Shown here: positions 14,485 through 25,706 of the stretch, piece by piece | Position numbering within the stretch: the stretch's first letter is position 1 | How the letters are laid out: each line of letters starts with the position of its first letter | DNA from: Brevipalpus yothersi | Taxonomy: Eukaryota; Arthropoda; Arachnida; Trombidiformes; Tenuipalpidae | Direction of reading: 5' to 3' | DNA length: 64,000 nt | Assembly: GCA_003956705.1 (NCBI GenBank) | Contig: QZCP01000183.1 | Location: 20,739-84,738, forward strand | Position numbers and translations under genes: made by a program | The notes under the pieces: generated by a model | What the model saw: the letters and a program-made list of their open reading frames with translations, nothing else | Database searches by the model: none | Told to the model about the DNA's origin: nothing

Positions 14485-14580
14485 TTGAACACTAAAAACA
14501 AGCCCCGAGGAAATAGTATTCAGGAAGATGGTGAGAGAGATGAAGATGGAGAAGAATACATTATCATTAAAAGTATGCAT
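14485..14580 (-). CDS. Candidate signal-peptide exon (orphan)
   Basis: On the minus strand an ATG at 14580 opens 32 codons with a hydrophobic core (FFSIFISLTIFLNTISSGLV). They end exactly at a strong donor, CAA|GTGAGTAG. This has the shape of a first coding exon of a secreted protein. No following exon could be identified with confidence; an acceptor-like site near 14335 leads into an open but unconvincing frame. It may be chance in AT-rich sequence. Confidence 0.25.
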
Positions 14581-16040
14581 ATTATGTGTATGTATGCTTA
14601 TTCTCATCATTTTCTTCTTCTGAAATTTTCTTTTTCTTCTTCATAATCATCATCATAATTCGGATACTGTACGGTATGAGCAGTGGCATTTGGAATGTAT
14701 GAATTAAAAAGTTTATATATATTAGTATTGATTTCATACTGTTCTCAAGAGCAGCAATAATTTTGAAGATTTTTCTCTTCTTTTTTCTTTTCAGTTGAAA
14801 CTTCTTCAAAAACTTTGTCTACCAAACTTTGGCCAAAGTTTGTCTATTTTTGCCTCCTAAAACTTGATTAACATTTTATCTCAATAATAGTAATAATAAT
14901 AAGACAATAATACAACTGATCAGTCGAGTGGCCACTTGGCTTGAAGACTACTACTACTAATACAAAGAGAACAGTACAAAGTTGAGAGTAAGAGTAAATA
15001 ACGGAGGCTTCCATTCTTAAATTAGTTAGTTAATGAGTACACTATTCTGGCCATATTATATGATATAAGAAGAGTGATGATGACATGAAATGGCAAAACA
15101 AAGTCAAGTGAAAATTTGTTGGCATATGAATAGATGTTCACTAAGAATCTCATCTTCATTTTGATGAGTTTTCATGAGCAGTATGTATGGGCTACATGTG
15201 TGCATGATAATATCAAATTTATCAACACGATAAATAGCTTGAGAAGATAAAAAAATGAGGCACTCAGGTTGGGACCATCAGTGATGATAATGTGGCTCCT
15301 CTCATCCTTCTTCATCACCGATTTTGGACCCTAATCTTATGACTTATATATCCGTTCATTCAGCCAGGAAGCTAATTATCAGTATTCTACTTCTTCTTCT
15401 TCATTAGCCTTCAAAATAAAAATTCGCCTCTAAACACAAAAATCATCAGCTCAAAACGAATAATTAAATATATATGATCATTTCATTTCAATGTTCAAAT
15501 GATATGTATATGTATCATGTCATCATGAGCAGAGTGTTCTTATGAAACTTAACACTTTGCTAAGCGAAGGCTGAAGATTGAGAAAATGATATTGATCATG
15601 TTGAGGTTCACAAAACTTTTCGAAACATCTCAGAAAACTCATTTCCAACCGATTCTTGACTACTACTACTCACCAGGTACAGTATTATCGAGACAAAAAT
15701 CTTGATTAAATCGAAAAAAAGTATCATATCAGTAGGATCTTTCTAATTATTAGCATCATTTCATGAATGGGTCTGATGGCAAAGAAGAGGAGAGCTCAAA
15801 ATTACTCAAAATCATTTAAAATTTCAATTACTCAATCCAATCGGTATCGATAATCGGTATAAAATAAAGTTCAAACATCTCAGCATGGCTCAAAAAATAG
15901 CGGAACTTTTTTTTCAGAACATTCTAAAATCAGAGAGAAACTTTCACCGGAAGCTATATTGCACCTCATACACAAACTGCGATACAAAATAGTTACAAAG
16001 AATCAAGTGAAAGATAAAATTAAATCAATCGCAAACTTAC
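14581..16040. other. Non-coding stretch
   Basis: AT-rich sequence. A possible 27-nt minus-strand micro-exon before a CTG|GTGAGTAG donor near 15674 has a phase compatible with the exon at 16041-16137, but it is too short to claim. Confidence 0.35.
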
Positions 16041-16137
16041 CTCGTCGTTCTAGTTCCACCGAGAAGACACATGATGCCACAAGAGCAATGATCCAAAGAT
16101 TGATCAATGGTGACACTTGAAATCCACTCTTGGTCAT
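16041..16137 (-). CDS. Candidate first exon of a secreted protein
   Basis: Minus strand: ATG at 16137 starts 32 codons (N-terminus MTKSGFQVSPLINLWIIALV, then ASCVFSVELERR). They form a basic/neutral head, a hydrophobic core and a likely cleavage region, ending at the consensus donor GAG|GTAAGT in phase 1. This is typical of a secreted precursor such as a neuropeptide, cuticular or enzyme gene. Downstream exons should lie at lower coordinates on the minus strand, but I found none with recognisable motifs. Confidence 0.4.
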
Positions 16138-19100
16138 CGTGTGGTCACTTTATGAATACAAACTACAAGTGTGTGCAATATCACACTAAACACACTGAAT
16201 GTTCGCCAAAGTACAGTAATAAAATGCGTAAACTTTCCAATATTGGCCACAATAGGGTGATTTATCCATTGAATAGAAAGAATACTAAGTTCAATGTGAT
16301 CAAGCGTTGATCACTGTTGATCACTATTGGCTGTCCGGAAACTGTCACTAATATAAGTGATGTGAGAGCACAATAAGGTGTGTTTGTGTATGAATGTATG
16401 TGTGTGCACGAAATTGTGATCAAATCGTAACTGAGGCTGATCCCCAAGGTATATGGAATAGTATGTCTCGCTATTCTCAACTATCACCGGTTTCATTCGA
16501 TTGTTGCCGATACAGTAAGAATACGGACTTGGGCTAGTAGCACTTCGAAGATTTAAGGAGAGAGAGAGAAAGAGAAAGAGAGAGAGAGACTTGAGTAAGT
16601 GAGTTGATTTGTATGTGTATGTGTGTGTGTATCGTGTTCAGAATGGATGCTGAATGATGAAGTAGGAGGTAGGAGGAGGAGGAGGAGGAGGAGGCAATTG
16701 GATGGATGCAGAAAAAAGTGGTACTAAAGTGGCATGAATCAAGTAACGATTAGTATGAACGTTAAAGGCGCCAATTTTCGTTTGGCCAAACTTTGTTCGA
16801 ACTTTTCTTTTCACAGCTGCTGCCATCTTGAAAAGTGTTCTAAGTTCTTGATATGAGTATATATTTATTCGGACGTATTCATGTATTCGAATAACTGTAC
16901 ATATCTGATTGGTGAGCAATGGATGGTTATGATAGAGGAACAAAATATGATCAGATTAGATAATAAAGTTGAAATTTTTCTGTATCAAGCTAACAATACG
17001 GTTAGGGTGTTTCTTGGCGCTTTTTTTCTTCTTTTTCTTGGTAATTCAGACTTGATCTTGTATCATTTATGAGTGTCCATATTGATACGAACGAATAGGA
17101 AGGAGAAATAGAGAGAATTATGGGTGTGGAAAAATGAATGATTTTAAATATTAAGGGCAATTGGATTGAAGCTATACAAAATTTGACTAATGAGCTTCAA
17201 TCAAACAAGAAGAGAGATGAGAGTCAAAAGAGGAAAGACAAAGAAAGAAGTGATAAAGAATAACAAGACACCATATTTCATCTCGATTTTTGATTATCAC
17301 TCACAGCTCTTCAATTTTTCGAGCGAATGTCAAATAGAAATAAAATACATGGAACTATAATTAAACAATATTTTGAGGCTCGGTACCAGTTGACCGCAAC
17401 TTTTGAGAATTGTGTTCGCTGATGATGGTCAAGAGCTCCATTATGTGTGCGAGTGTTAAGAAGAGAATACAATCTTACTGTTCATGAACACTATTCAAAG
17501 TTACAATCAATCTCTTATGCTTTCGCTCATTGATTTCAAAGTGTATTATCTTGTCGCCATATTCATTAACATTCTGATTTTGATTACATTTTCTGGTTGT
17601 ATCCAATAATTTGCTACACATTATGGTCCACTCTTGATATTTCCTAAGAATTCAGGTTAATGCCTTGGCTTCCTTTTTAACTGTCTCTCTCTCTCTCTCT
17701 CTCTCTTCATTGTATACCATTGAAGTTAATGGAAATTTATTCACTTTTAAGTGCAAAATCGAAGAATGAAAAATTTTTCACCGATTAATAATAGCTTCCC
17801 CAAAAAAAGAGACAATACATCTTAGTGGTCACTTATAGCCCGCTGTTAAAGAGTAATGAAAATCAGTGGTCAAAGTAACAGAATAAAGGCTCAATAAAGA
17901 TTCATTATTGAGGCATTTGATGAATGAGATGCCTTTATTTTTGGGTTCCATTATCGATGCTGAATTGAAGATGCTTTCAGACTTGATGTTGGGTGGACTT
18001 TTTCTTTCGTTCTTGAATATACTTTTATAGATCATCAGCATCTTAATCATCTGCTTGACCGTTATTTTGTTTAGCAAAATAGTGATTGTGAACAGAAGCT
18101 ACAAGAAAAGTAGACTACTTTACGCGAATTATGATTGAGTAATCGTGACATCGTGAACAATTTGAAGATAGACGAAATGCTAACTGAAGCATTCGATTTT
18201 TTGTGCATATATTTTAAATCTGAATGCTTTGCTACAGAAAATAGTCTATATTCATGATATGATCTCGGAGGCGTTAAATTAGTCCTCTCCAGGAGACAAG
18301 ATAGGAATGGTCAAGATTTTTGATTGTGAAAAGAAGTGACCAAAAGGTCGCCGATTTGAAATTGTGCTATCCTGAGAACGGTATTGAAACCTCAATCACT
18401 TGCTCATTGAGAGGTGATAAAATTCTTTGATAATATTTCCTAACTTAATGAATATTGACATTCAAGATTGATAATTTCAGTCTAATTTCTCCCACTCAAA
18501 AAATTTAAATTTTTCTCCCATCGAGCCAGTTCTTATGACCAGAAAAGAAAGTAATCTAAATTTTCACTCAAATTTCAATGTCGCTGGAATGATTATTCTG
18601 TCCCAAAAAAAACCTTCTCACCAGACTATTCACAATCATTAGAATGGAATATTTGAATATTAATAAAAATGAATGTGAATATTCACTTTCTCGCCTCAAC
18701 CTTAGAACTATTTAATTTTGCATGGCTAAGTATTCATTTTCCTTTTCAGCTAACTTTCCTGTAGCACTAATCAGTCGCTTTTCTTACATGCATTGTTACT
18801 GCTTTATCTACTCAAAACTATCTTTCAATATGGGCACTGATTTTAAGTCACTGTTAATTTTACAACCTTATTCCGACCATCTTCTTTGCTTTAAAATAGC
18901 TTCTGGGAAGGAAATGTTTCGATTCAAATTCGAGTCAAATCTTAAAATTAACCAGTTTGTAAATACAGTTAGATGAAAAAAGGAAATTTGCAATCAAAAA
19001 ATCCTCAAAATATCGTTCAATTTAAGGCCTGGACTGATAGAACTCTTTATATTTCGATCATTCGATAATATCATTGACCCCATCCGTTGAAGAAGATATT

Positions 19101-20005
19101 CTACACTTTCGCATGATTTATTAGACTTGCATATGAACTGTACATCATATTCAGTACCGATAGCTCGAAACTAGATTACGCTCATTTGCTAAGAGTTCTT
19201 CCTCTTCGAAAGAAACTGATTAAGAACACAACTTGATACTGTTCTGGATGGAGAGTAGAAAAATCACAAAAAAGAACGTAGAGAAAGAGAAAGAAAGAGA
19301 GAGATCATCTTTCGAGTGAAATTGTAAAGCAGAAAAAGGAGTATGAAAAGAGGAAATGAAAGTTACTATGCAATATGAGAAACAATCAAATACAGATTAC
19401 TTAATTCAGTTATGACCACAAGTTGATTCACCTCTACTTCCTCCTCCGCAAATATACAGCCCACAAGCAAACCACATAGCTCATCAGTTGATTTGTTTTG
19501 TCCACTTATGTGATATGTCCAGCCACTCCACCAACAGCTCGCCTTTCCGGTCAGTCAGCTTTCATCTGGCAATAATTTCAATCTGATTTCCAGATCAAGT
19601 AGATCTCACCTCCTCTTCGGTCTGGCTACAATACAATAGTAGTTACAATATTCAGAATGGAAAAGAAGTGGGATCAGCTAGCCAGCCTACACTGTACGTT
19701 GAGAGAGGAAAGCTCCAAGATAAACAGTTTTACACTAACACACTGTATCACTTTCACGGATGTTTTCCAATTCCAGCCGAAAAAAACAATGTGTAAGTAA
19801 TTGTAGTTTCGATCTTAATCATATTACCCATATTATTCAATCTGTTTGTTGCAATAAGGACTGGTTATTAATCTTCTCTAAAGGCATTTAAACTATGCCA
19901 CAGAATGGAAAGAGAGAGATGATGAAGTTTACCTTAATCACCTCATTTGCATTGATATCTTTAATTACCGGTAGATCACAATTTCCGATAAACCACTTTC
20001 TGACT

Positions 20006-20071
<66 letters not shown>

Positions 20072-21222
20072 AAAAGTGGTAATCAAATTCTCATTCTCGT
20101 ATTTTATTAACTGATGAGGAGGTGACATTTGCATTTTTGCCCTTATTCTATCAGGTTTAACAATTGAATCAGTGGGAGTAATCTGATGGTGATTAGGATC
20201 ACTCTCTATCTCACTCTCTAAGAGTATTTCATACTTACAAGAGCGAAGTAGAATCGATAAAGAAATTCTACTAAGAAGTTGACAAAAGATCAAGAACTTT
20301 TCTTTGTTTTCCAGAAATTATAAGCAAGTCGATGAAACACTTTTTCTCCTCTCATTTTGCTATTTTTTATTGATGGGATCTTCCTTCACCCAAAACTACC
20401 GAAAAACTTTCACCAAATTAATCCAAAAATAGCGTTTATTCAATTTTTTGTGGATTCATCAAATTTATTCAGCGATAGAAAATAAAATCACTAAAATATA
20501 TAATATCAATTTCTTTCCTGGCCGGAAGCTCTTCTCCGCAGCCTAACTCAGAATAAGCAAAACGAGCTCCATCAGAAGATACGATCTGAGTGATCTGCAT
20601 AAAGGGTTGACGACTGATTACCACATGCTTCCAGTTCTACATTAGGATTGAAAAAAATGAAACAAAAATATTGCAGAAGATAACTTTTTGGAGACTCTTC
20701 TTCAATTTGAATATCACATCATGGTATCGAGTCTTCAACATCTAGCCACTTGATTTGGGGAGTCATTTTCCTAAACTAAACTTGCTAAAATATTAGTATG
20801 AAAATAAATTTCCGACAAATTGGACCTCAGATGAATGATTGATAATTTTTGATGGTTTTGGAACAAAGATTGGTCCGATAGGAAGACATCTAAAAAAATA
20901 GGGTCATTCAAAGCTGATAACAGTGTGTACGATGATGGATGATTGAGAGTTAACCTCTCAAGCTTCTCAATGTTCAGGAGATTTGCAATCTCAAGAGATG
21001 AGCTGAGGACAGTGAAGAGAATCAGTCTTAAAAAAAGCCATTCCGTCTCTCAGACCCTGGCATTTATTGTTCTTCTGGATTTTCAAGGAGTATTCAGCTG
21101 AAAAAAGGAGAAGAAGAAAAAAGCTGGCAGTTATGATTTTTCACAATGATTAGAAGAATGTGTTACTTGGATTTCGAATGGATTGGTTTTTTGATGATGA
21201 TTGCGATTGATAGACTTAAAAT
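16138..21222. other. Intergenic, no supported gene
   Basis: Contains a (GGA)n run near 16675-16694, a short CT tract near 17682-17706 and a long GA tract at 20008-20069. A minus-strand ATG at 20293 encodes a short hydrophobic peptide ending at a GTAAGT donor near 20238, and another open stretch lies near 19430-19500, but neither is convincing. The right end probably includes the Nup62 3' UTR. Confidence 0.4.
20008..20069. repeat. (GA)n microsatellite
   Basis: About 31 GA units, intergenic. Confidence 0.96.
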
Positions 21223-22362
21223 TTATGTGGAATTTCCAAGATCTATGCTGTTTATCTGATCATCAATATGCTTCAAAAGTGTCATGTGGGTATTCAATAT
21301 TTTTCCAATGGAAGCCAAGGGATCATTCGCATCTTTAATTGAATTGGCTGCATTAAATTGTTCAATAACTGTTTGTATGTCAGCTGCAACACCCTGTAAA
21401 TCATTGTTAACAGTTTCCATTAGTTGATAGAATTTCTCTTTCTCCGAAACAACACCGGTATCATGTAATTTGGATTTTTCCTCTTCCAAGGGTTTTATCA
21501 ATTCTTCGAGTTCGTTCTGCTGAGATTCAATAAAATCTATCTGATTGTTTATCCTCGTATGATCAGCTTTAAGTTGTTCCATCTTCTCATTGACCTGTGT
21601 GAGCTTGGTAGCATTCGTAACCAAAATCGCATCCCATGCATTGATATTTTGCGCTTGTTCGTGAAAATCACTTTCCAATATCGTCAACTCATCAAGCCAT
21701 TTGTTGATATTCTCCTGAAGTTGACTGAAAGTCATCTAAGAGAAAAAAACATACGATATAGAATTACATTTACAATAATCAAGTAGCAGAATAAATCATC
21801 AGGTGTAAATCAGATACCAAATTACCTTGCTGCTTGCTTGTGCTGTCAAAGTGGTGGTAGTTTGATTTGGTTGAGCTGGTATCTTGAATGCAGAAGTCAA
21901 CTCAGTGGAAGTGGTGGTGACAGCCGGGGTTGTGCCGAAAGTAGGAGCAGTTGTGACTGTAGTTGCACTGGGAAATGCAAAATTCATCTACAAAGAGAAG
22001 ATAAATCCGTTAATTAATCATCAATCAAAGATCATGAACATCAAATATGTGAATCTCTTATTCACACTTGTACTTGCCTGCCCGGGCTGATTAGTCGTTG
22101 CAGCTGGTTGAGCAGGTACATTAAAAGCTGGTAAAGTTAAACCGGAGGTAGTGGTTGCAACTGCCGGTGCAGTACCAAAAGTGGGTGCTGTTGATGTTGC
22201 ACCAAAAGAAGGAACCGCCGGTGAAGCACCGAAAGTAGGTGCTGTTGATGTAGTCCCGAAAGTAGGAGCTGCTGTGGATACATTACCAAATGCCGGAGCT
22301 GCCGATGAACCGAAAGTTGGGGCAGTTGTTGATGTTGCCGGATTGCCAAAATTAAAATTCAT
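21223..22362 (-). CDS. Nup62: Nucleoporin Nup62
   Basis: Central-channel FG nucleoporin of the Nup62-Nup54-Nup58 complex. Coding exons on the minus strand: 22362-22078, 21987-21826, 21735-21223, giving 319 aa, shorter than fly or vertebrate Nup62. Residues 1-149 are Thr/Ala/Pro-rich with repeated APTFG/PSFG motifs. Residues 150-319 are the conserved alpha-helical C-terminal domain (LQENINKWLDELTILESDF, NAWDAILV, then heptad-like coiled coil). All introns are phase 0. Exons 1 and 2 are similar to each other (MNF.F, TTAPTFGT, PAQP), suggesting an internal exon duplication, and each of the three exons starts with ATG right after the acceptor. Intron 1 uses a GC donor (CAG|GCAAGT). A 5' UTR intron (22364-22486) precedes the start codon. 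Confidence 0.9.
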
Positions 22363-22903
22363 CCTGGAAAAAGTCGCAGAAAAAGAGTCAAAATCAGTTA
22401 CAATATGTGTCACTTTATACTTTAACCAGAGGTCAACATTGACAGCGCTCTAAAATTCAAAATCTTGTCCAAACTTTTCATCTTACCTTAACAATTAATG
22501 CTGATAGCGGTGATGAATTGATTTGAGCCAATTAATGAACACACAATTAACTGACAATCAAAATGCTAGTAATCATCGGCAAACTGTTATCAAACAATAA
22601 ACGTTGAAATAATCTTTCATCAAGCAACTGAATTTCGGTTTGAAAAATGTAAACATTGGGAAAAGCATGGCAAAAGTGACGCATTCCAAGTGACGCTCTC
22701 TAGTGTTTCAGATGAATTGATTCAAATTGAATCATTCAATTCAATTGAATTCTGATGAATTTTGGGAATGTTTTCATGATGAAATAACATGTGGTCCAAA
22801 TTGTTGATGGTTACATGGTTTTTAGTTTTGAATCTTGATGCTTAAAAAGTCGGCATTTGTGAAAGTGTGATTAGTGTTAGCTTGGTCAATTCAACTGGTC
22901 AAG
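22363..22903. promoter_or_regulatory. Shared head-to-head promoter region
   Basis: 541 bp separate the start codons of Nup62 (-) and the EF-Tu gene (+). The interval includes the Nup62 5' UTR intron (22364-22486). AAGTGACGC occurs twice, at 22674-22682 and 22688-22696, 14 bp apart, and an AATTGAATTC-type near-palindrome lies at about 22715-22752. No TATA box is obvious. Bidirectional use is inferred from the arrangement alone. Confidence 0.5.
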
Positions 22904-24434
22904 ATGACACTGATCAGACATTGTGTTTATTGTGTTCGATCTTCATCTTCAGAAATTTTGTCAAATTTTTCGGTAGTTTTGTGTCCTGGTTTAGTTAGTA
23001 AAAATGTTATCACTGGTTTAAGGAGAGGTTGGAGAAAATTTCAATATCGTAATTTTGCATCTTCCTCTACCGATAATTCACCACCAAAACCACATGCCAA
23101 TTTGTGCCTCTTAGGTGATCATCAACATGGTAAAACAGCACTTGCCTCGGCGATCACTTTGATTCAATCGCAAAGTAATCAAACTGTATTCAAGGAAACT
23201 TTCGAAATAGATAATTCACGAGAAGAGGTTGCGAAAAGTGAGTAGTATGAGTTCTATATGTGTAGAGGAATATTCTGATCCCAATTTGTTTCTCCTACTT
23301 CTTCTTCCCTCAGAACGCTCGATAAATCCTTCGAAAATGAAATTCGAAACTGACCAACGAACCTATGTACTGATTGATCCTCCCGGTCATCCGGATTATC
23401 TGAAAAATACTGTCACAGGTACTAGTGGATCAGATTACGGTGTAATTGTTGTAGCCGGTGATGAAGGTCCAACAAACGTTACTCGCACCCATTTATTGGT
23501 CGCAAAACATCATAGGATAAAAAATTTTGCCGCTTTCATAAGTAAAGTGGACAAGACTGATGGTGAATCAGTAGACATTGTTGAAATGGCTACCAAAGAG
23601 ATGTTGGAGGAAGAAGGTTTCAATCCCGATGGAATCAAATTTTTCTATGGTTCACCAAATCTTGTACTTGATAAACCAGATAATCATGAGAGACAAGCCC
23701 CTATCAAGAGTTTATTAGAAAATATTGACAATTTTCCACAAAAAGAGAGAAACATTTCATCAAAAGGTATGATGTACATCGAAAAGATATATTCCCCGCC
23801 GAATCGGGCTACAGGAGTGACCGGAATCCTAGAGTGTGGTCAATTCGCAAAAGGAGATAAAATTGAACTTCTAGGCTTTGATAAATGTATCAGAACGACA
23901 ATAGTGGGAATCGAATCTTTTGGGAAAGTTAAAGATAAAGCTACTGCTGGTGAATCAGTTGAAATTCTTCTCAAAGGTGTCAAAAGATCTGACGTTTCAC
24001 CTGGCATGGTTGTTGTACCGATTGATCACAAGCTCAATGGACAAGATAAAATAGAAGTTCTAGTGAAAATGAATCCCGCTCATGGCGATGATCGTTATGT
24101 TTTATTTAATGAAGACTCGAAAAATTTCATCTATCGTACTGGCGAACTCGTTGGAAGTTTGTCACTAGAGGGTAAAGAATATCTCGTTTCTGGTGATAGT
24201 TCACTGATGACGCTGAGAATACCGAGAGAATATTTTTTCCAAAAAGATCAATCTCTTCTTTTCCGTGATGGGCGCAGAGTATTCGCTCTGGGTGAGATCA
24301 CTCAAATTTTGCCCAACATGGAAAGCAATGAACGTAAAAATTTTCTTAGACCGAAAACAAGATCTGAAAAGGAATCATCTTCGGAACGTAAAAAAAGGGT
24401 GATAAGTGATCTTGGTATCAAAGATTTTTTATAA
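22904..24434 (+). CDS. Divergent mitochondrial elongation factor Tu
   Basis: EF-Tu-family GTPase that should deliver aminoacyl-tRNA to the mitochondrial ribosome. Exons 22904-23237 and 23314-24434 (76-bp intron, phase 1) encode 484 aa. Residues 1-60 are Arg/Ser-rich without acidic runs, fitting a mitochondrial presequence. G1 is GDHQHGKT at 71-78 (usual GHVDHGKT). The RGITI switch region is degenerate (KRSINPS). G3 is DPPGH at 133-137 (usual DCPGH). G4 is SKVD at 188-191 in place of NKxD. Domain 2 (GVTGILECGQFAKGD, GESVEILLKGVKRSDVSPGM) and domain 3 are recognisable, followed by a charged C-terminal tail of about 35 residues. The start follows an upstream stop and is the first in-frame ATG. 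It could be a second, specialised EF-Tu like those known in nematodes and arthropods. AATAAA lies at 24505-24510. Confidence 0.85.
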
Positions 24435-24884
24435 TTGACCCTATCAATTAACATTAACATTTCCATCAAGTCATCATCATCATTTATTCACAAAAAATAG
24501 TCAAAATAAATTTGATCATCACTCAGTTCTTCGTTTATTCTTGAACTGAATTCAAAACTCAACCTCACCATCATCTGTTTAGTCCTAGAGTCCATATTAA
24601 TCTCCATCGACTATTCAGATGTGATAATTGTAATTCCGATTGTGATGCAGCGTTCTGTGCCAAATTTCTCACAAAAGCTCCAAAATACTGCTTTTTCCGT
24701 ATCAGCATATCTCATCTAAAATCTTGTTCATAAATTAGGGATTGATCCATCAACGATCAAGTTCAAATCAGCTCAAAAGTAAGTTCCTGTCTCTTACTTG
24801 GATGCTTAATATTCTCTTACTAGTTTTCCTCATCTTGTCTGGATACTTGCGACCATCAATTCTCCAGATTCCAATCTAAATCCT
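24435..24884. other. Convergent 3' UTR interval
   Basis: Lies between the EF-Tu stop (+) and the stop of the next gene (-). No gene is seen; it probably holds both 3' UTRs. Confidence 0.6.
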
Positions 24885-25706
24885 TCAATAAGATGAATTT
24901 TTGAAACCGTTGTCAGATAGACTTGTGGTTGCTTCTCCGTGAAAGCTTCTAGTGTGCAAAATATCTCTACTTATGTTCATGGAACCTGTTGGATGTGTTG
25001 GATGCTCATTACTAGTCGAATTTTCAGTAGAAGAATCATTTTTCCTTGATCTCCAGAAACTGAACTTCATACTATTCCATTTTTCCCTCGCCTTCTGCTT
25101 CATTGCCTCTTTCACGTGTTTGTTGACACTCTGGCGAATCATACTATAACACCGTTCTTGACCTTCATGGATCAGTTTTCGAGGATCTTTGATATCATAT
25201 CCCATTAAACGTTCACTATCTTTGAATTGAATTTCGGGACTATCGAGGTGCTTGGAAATCTAACAAAAAATACTTGAATTCAGTGAAAGAATAACATTAA
25301 CAGATTCTAACTTTTTTGTTGACACTTTTTGATTCTGACTTATCAGGCTCTATATGAGTTTTCAAATTCGGATTGTCATCGAGAAAAATTTTTCGAAACG
25401 TATCTTCTCTTTCGGTCTCATTATCATCGTCCAATTTTCTACGAGAGTGAATGTTTAGAGAACAAAAGAAATTAGACCTGGAAACTTACATCCGAATCTT
25501 TGTAATTACCTGAACAGGGTTTCATTAAGTTTCATGTGAGTCATATTTTCTATCTTGTGTTTGACCTCATTATCTATCAAAGGTTGAATTCGAGACTCAT
25601 TGACTCCGAGTAAGAGCAAGGCACCAACACCAGTACAAAATATTTTTGCCTGCATTTCTTCAGATATCCAAGCTCCTGATCCGAGAAATGTTGATAACTC
25701 AATCAT
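24885..25706 (-). CDS. Unrecognised 232-aa protein
   Basis: Three minus-strand exons, 25706-25510, 25438-25312 and 25259-24885, join in frame to a 232-aa protein. I do not recognise the family. The N-terminus (residues 1-40) holds a moderately hydrophobic segment, AKIFCTGVGALLLLGV. The middle is acidic and hydrophilic (LDDDNETERED). The C-terminal half is Lys/Arg-rich and helical (KHVKEAMKQKAREKW), followed by a Ser/Thr/Asn-rich tail. Introns are short (71 and 52 bp). Splice phases and open frames in all three exons make a real gene likely. One weak hydrophobic segment would fit a small membrane or mitochondrial protein, but that is a guess. Confidence 0.7.

Noticed and set aside
18722..18976. 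Plus-strand open frame of 84 codons with ATG
   Set aside because: Phe/Ser/Lys-rich in AT-rich DNA, no recognisable motif, no neighbouring exons. Likely chance.
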